Below, piece after piece: positions 5,572 to 6,067 of a stretch of 6,067 nucleotides of DNA. The stretch's first letter is position 1. Every line of letters starts with the position of its first letter. The stretch covers positions 45,843 to 51,909 of the forward strand of contig DHFW01000048.1 in the NCBI GenBank assembly GCA_002402465.1. The letters run 5' to 3'. A program made the translations under genes and the position numbers. The notes beneath the pieces were generated by a model. The model was not told the origin of the DNA and searched no databases. It saw nothing but the letters and a program-made list of their open reading frames with translations. Source of the DNA: Bacteroidales bacterium UBA4814 (lineage in GTDB: Bacteria; Bacteroidota; Bacteroidia; Bacteroidales; UBA7960).

Positions 5572-6067
5572 TTATACATAGACTAAACCGAACATAAAAA
5601 TAATACTTGCGAAAATCGGTTGTTTTTTAAGACACATATTACCTGAGAACATGTGATATGCATATGACACACTCAAATTAGCTGTTTTAAGCAATGATTG
5701 AAACGTTCTTTGACATATTTTTTGCACGAAATTCATAATCCTGACCAGGTTTATCCACAAGCACCTGCAATTTGCCCACGCTTGTTGTTTGAACAGGCCC
5801 CGGTATCTGGTTTTGTTGTTTCGCAAGGGGAAGGCAAGATGGAAAATGGTTGCCTCCACATTTTTTCGTTTATGGAGTTCTTCCTGCGGTCATTGTCGCA
5901 TCTCTCGTCTTAGGCGGGATGCCCTGATGGCTGCTTGACCAAAGCATACCACTTTGCCCTCGGAATTACGAATATAATACCGGTCTTCTTTGCTGCTTTT
6001 GATTCTTTTGGCTTTGTTTGCAAGTACAGTTTCGCCCGTATCAGTGTCTGTTACCATCAGCCCCTGA
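5572..6067 (-). pseudogene. DDE transposase, C-terminal part, with an in-frame stop codon
   Basis: One continuous minus-strand frame enters from the right edge and reads to a TAA at 5572-5574, broken once by TGA at 5890-5892. Upstream of the stop are 58 residues, including MVTDTDTGETVLANKAKR and RYYIRNSEGKVVCFGQAA. Downstream come PQEELHKRKNVEATIFHL, RNNKTRYRGLFKQQAWA and CRCLWINLVRI. The downstream motifs match the C-terminus of a transposase group common in Bacteroidota, where the Glu of NVEAT is the third member of the DDE catalytic triad. I am not sure of the IS family; IS1182-like is possible. In relatives, as I recall, an Arg precedes the P-x-EELHK motif, so a CGA-to-TGA change is the simplest explanation of the stop. 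The break removes the catalytic Glu from the main product, so this copy should be inactive unless the stop is read through. A GTG at 5857-5859 could start the downstream piece but would leave it without a catalytic core. The N-terminal portion, with both catalytic Asp residues, lies outside the window. Confidence 0.75.

Larger units (their letters stand above)
5540..6067. mobile_element. Insertion sequence, one end only (continues past the right edge)
   Basis: The element is inferred from the minus-strand transposase C-terminus ending at 5572 and from the abrupt end of an unrelated plus-strand gene at about 5537-5540. Only some 35 bp lie between the transposase stop and that junction, the usual space for a terminal inverted repeat. 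The exact boundary, inverted repeat and target-site duplication cannot be fixed because the other end is outside the window. I place the junction within a few bases of 5540. Confidence 0.6.

Noticed and set aside
5572..5859. A separate 95-residue minus-strand gene starting at GTG.
   Set aside because: It is the C-terminal continuation of the transposase frame after the TGA at 5890, not an independent gene.
5698..5913. A 71-codon plus-strand frame starting at TTG.
   Set aside because: It is antisense to the transposase, which has recognisable motifs, and it lacks an ATG or any initiation signal.
1..6067. CRISPR array, toxin-antitoxin pair, phage-defence cluster or biosynthetic cluster.
   Set aside because: No regularly spaced direct repeats, small paired genes, or nuclease, helicase or synthase motifs were seen on either strand.

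Overview
The window looks like chromosomal DNA from a member of the Bacteroidota (Bacteroidia/Cytophagia type). Coding regions are moderately GC-rich and intergenic DNA is very AT-rich. Start codons lack strong Shine-Dalgarno sequences. One promoter matches the Bacteroidota primary-sigma consensus exactly (TTTG, 19 bp, TAnnTTTG). The proteins also fit this phylum. No genus can be named from the sequence alone.

Layout from left to right. (1) At positions 1-28, minus strand, is the 5' end of a serine tRNA cut by the window edge; its promoter lies at 97-127. (2) A weak terminator-like hairpin (152-174) and a six-unit imperfect 8-bp tandem repeat (188-235) follow. (3) A complete class I/II PLP-dependent aminotransferase (234-1553) lies on the minus strand. 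(4) Divergent from it is an internally duplicated polytopic membrane protein (1761-2552, plus strand). (5) After 76 bp comes a large exported S9-family serine peptidase of the glutamyl-endopeptidase type (2629-5049), with a complete Ser-Asp-His triad and a hairpin terminator at 5203-5243.

The last kilobase has no intact gene but is not empty. Positions 5361-5539 hold the broken 5' end of a gene for an exported protein. Its signal peptide is split between two frames at a run of eight T's, and the reading frame ends where an insertion sequence appears to begin. From about 5540 to the right edge lies one end of that insertion sequence, carrying the C-terminal part of a DDE transposase on the minus strand. 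The transposase has an in-frame TGA just upstream of its catalytic-Glu motif, so this copy is probably dead.

I see no sign that the three intact genes form a pathway. They look like ordinary housekeeping or accessory genes: amino-acid transamination, an inner-membrane protein of unknown role and periplasmic proteolysis. I found no convincing new multi-gene system. The points most worth checking are the layered gene decay at 5361-6067, the octamer repeat, the duplicated membrane protein and the bacterial homologue of the plant chloroplast glutamyl peptidase.
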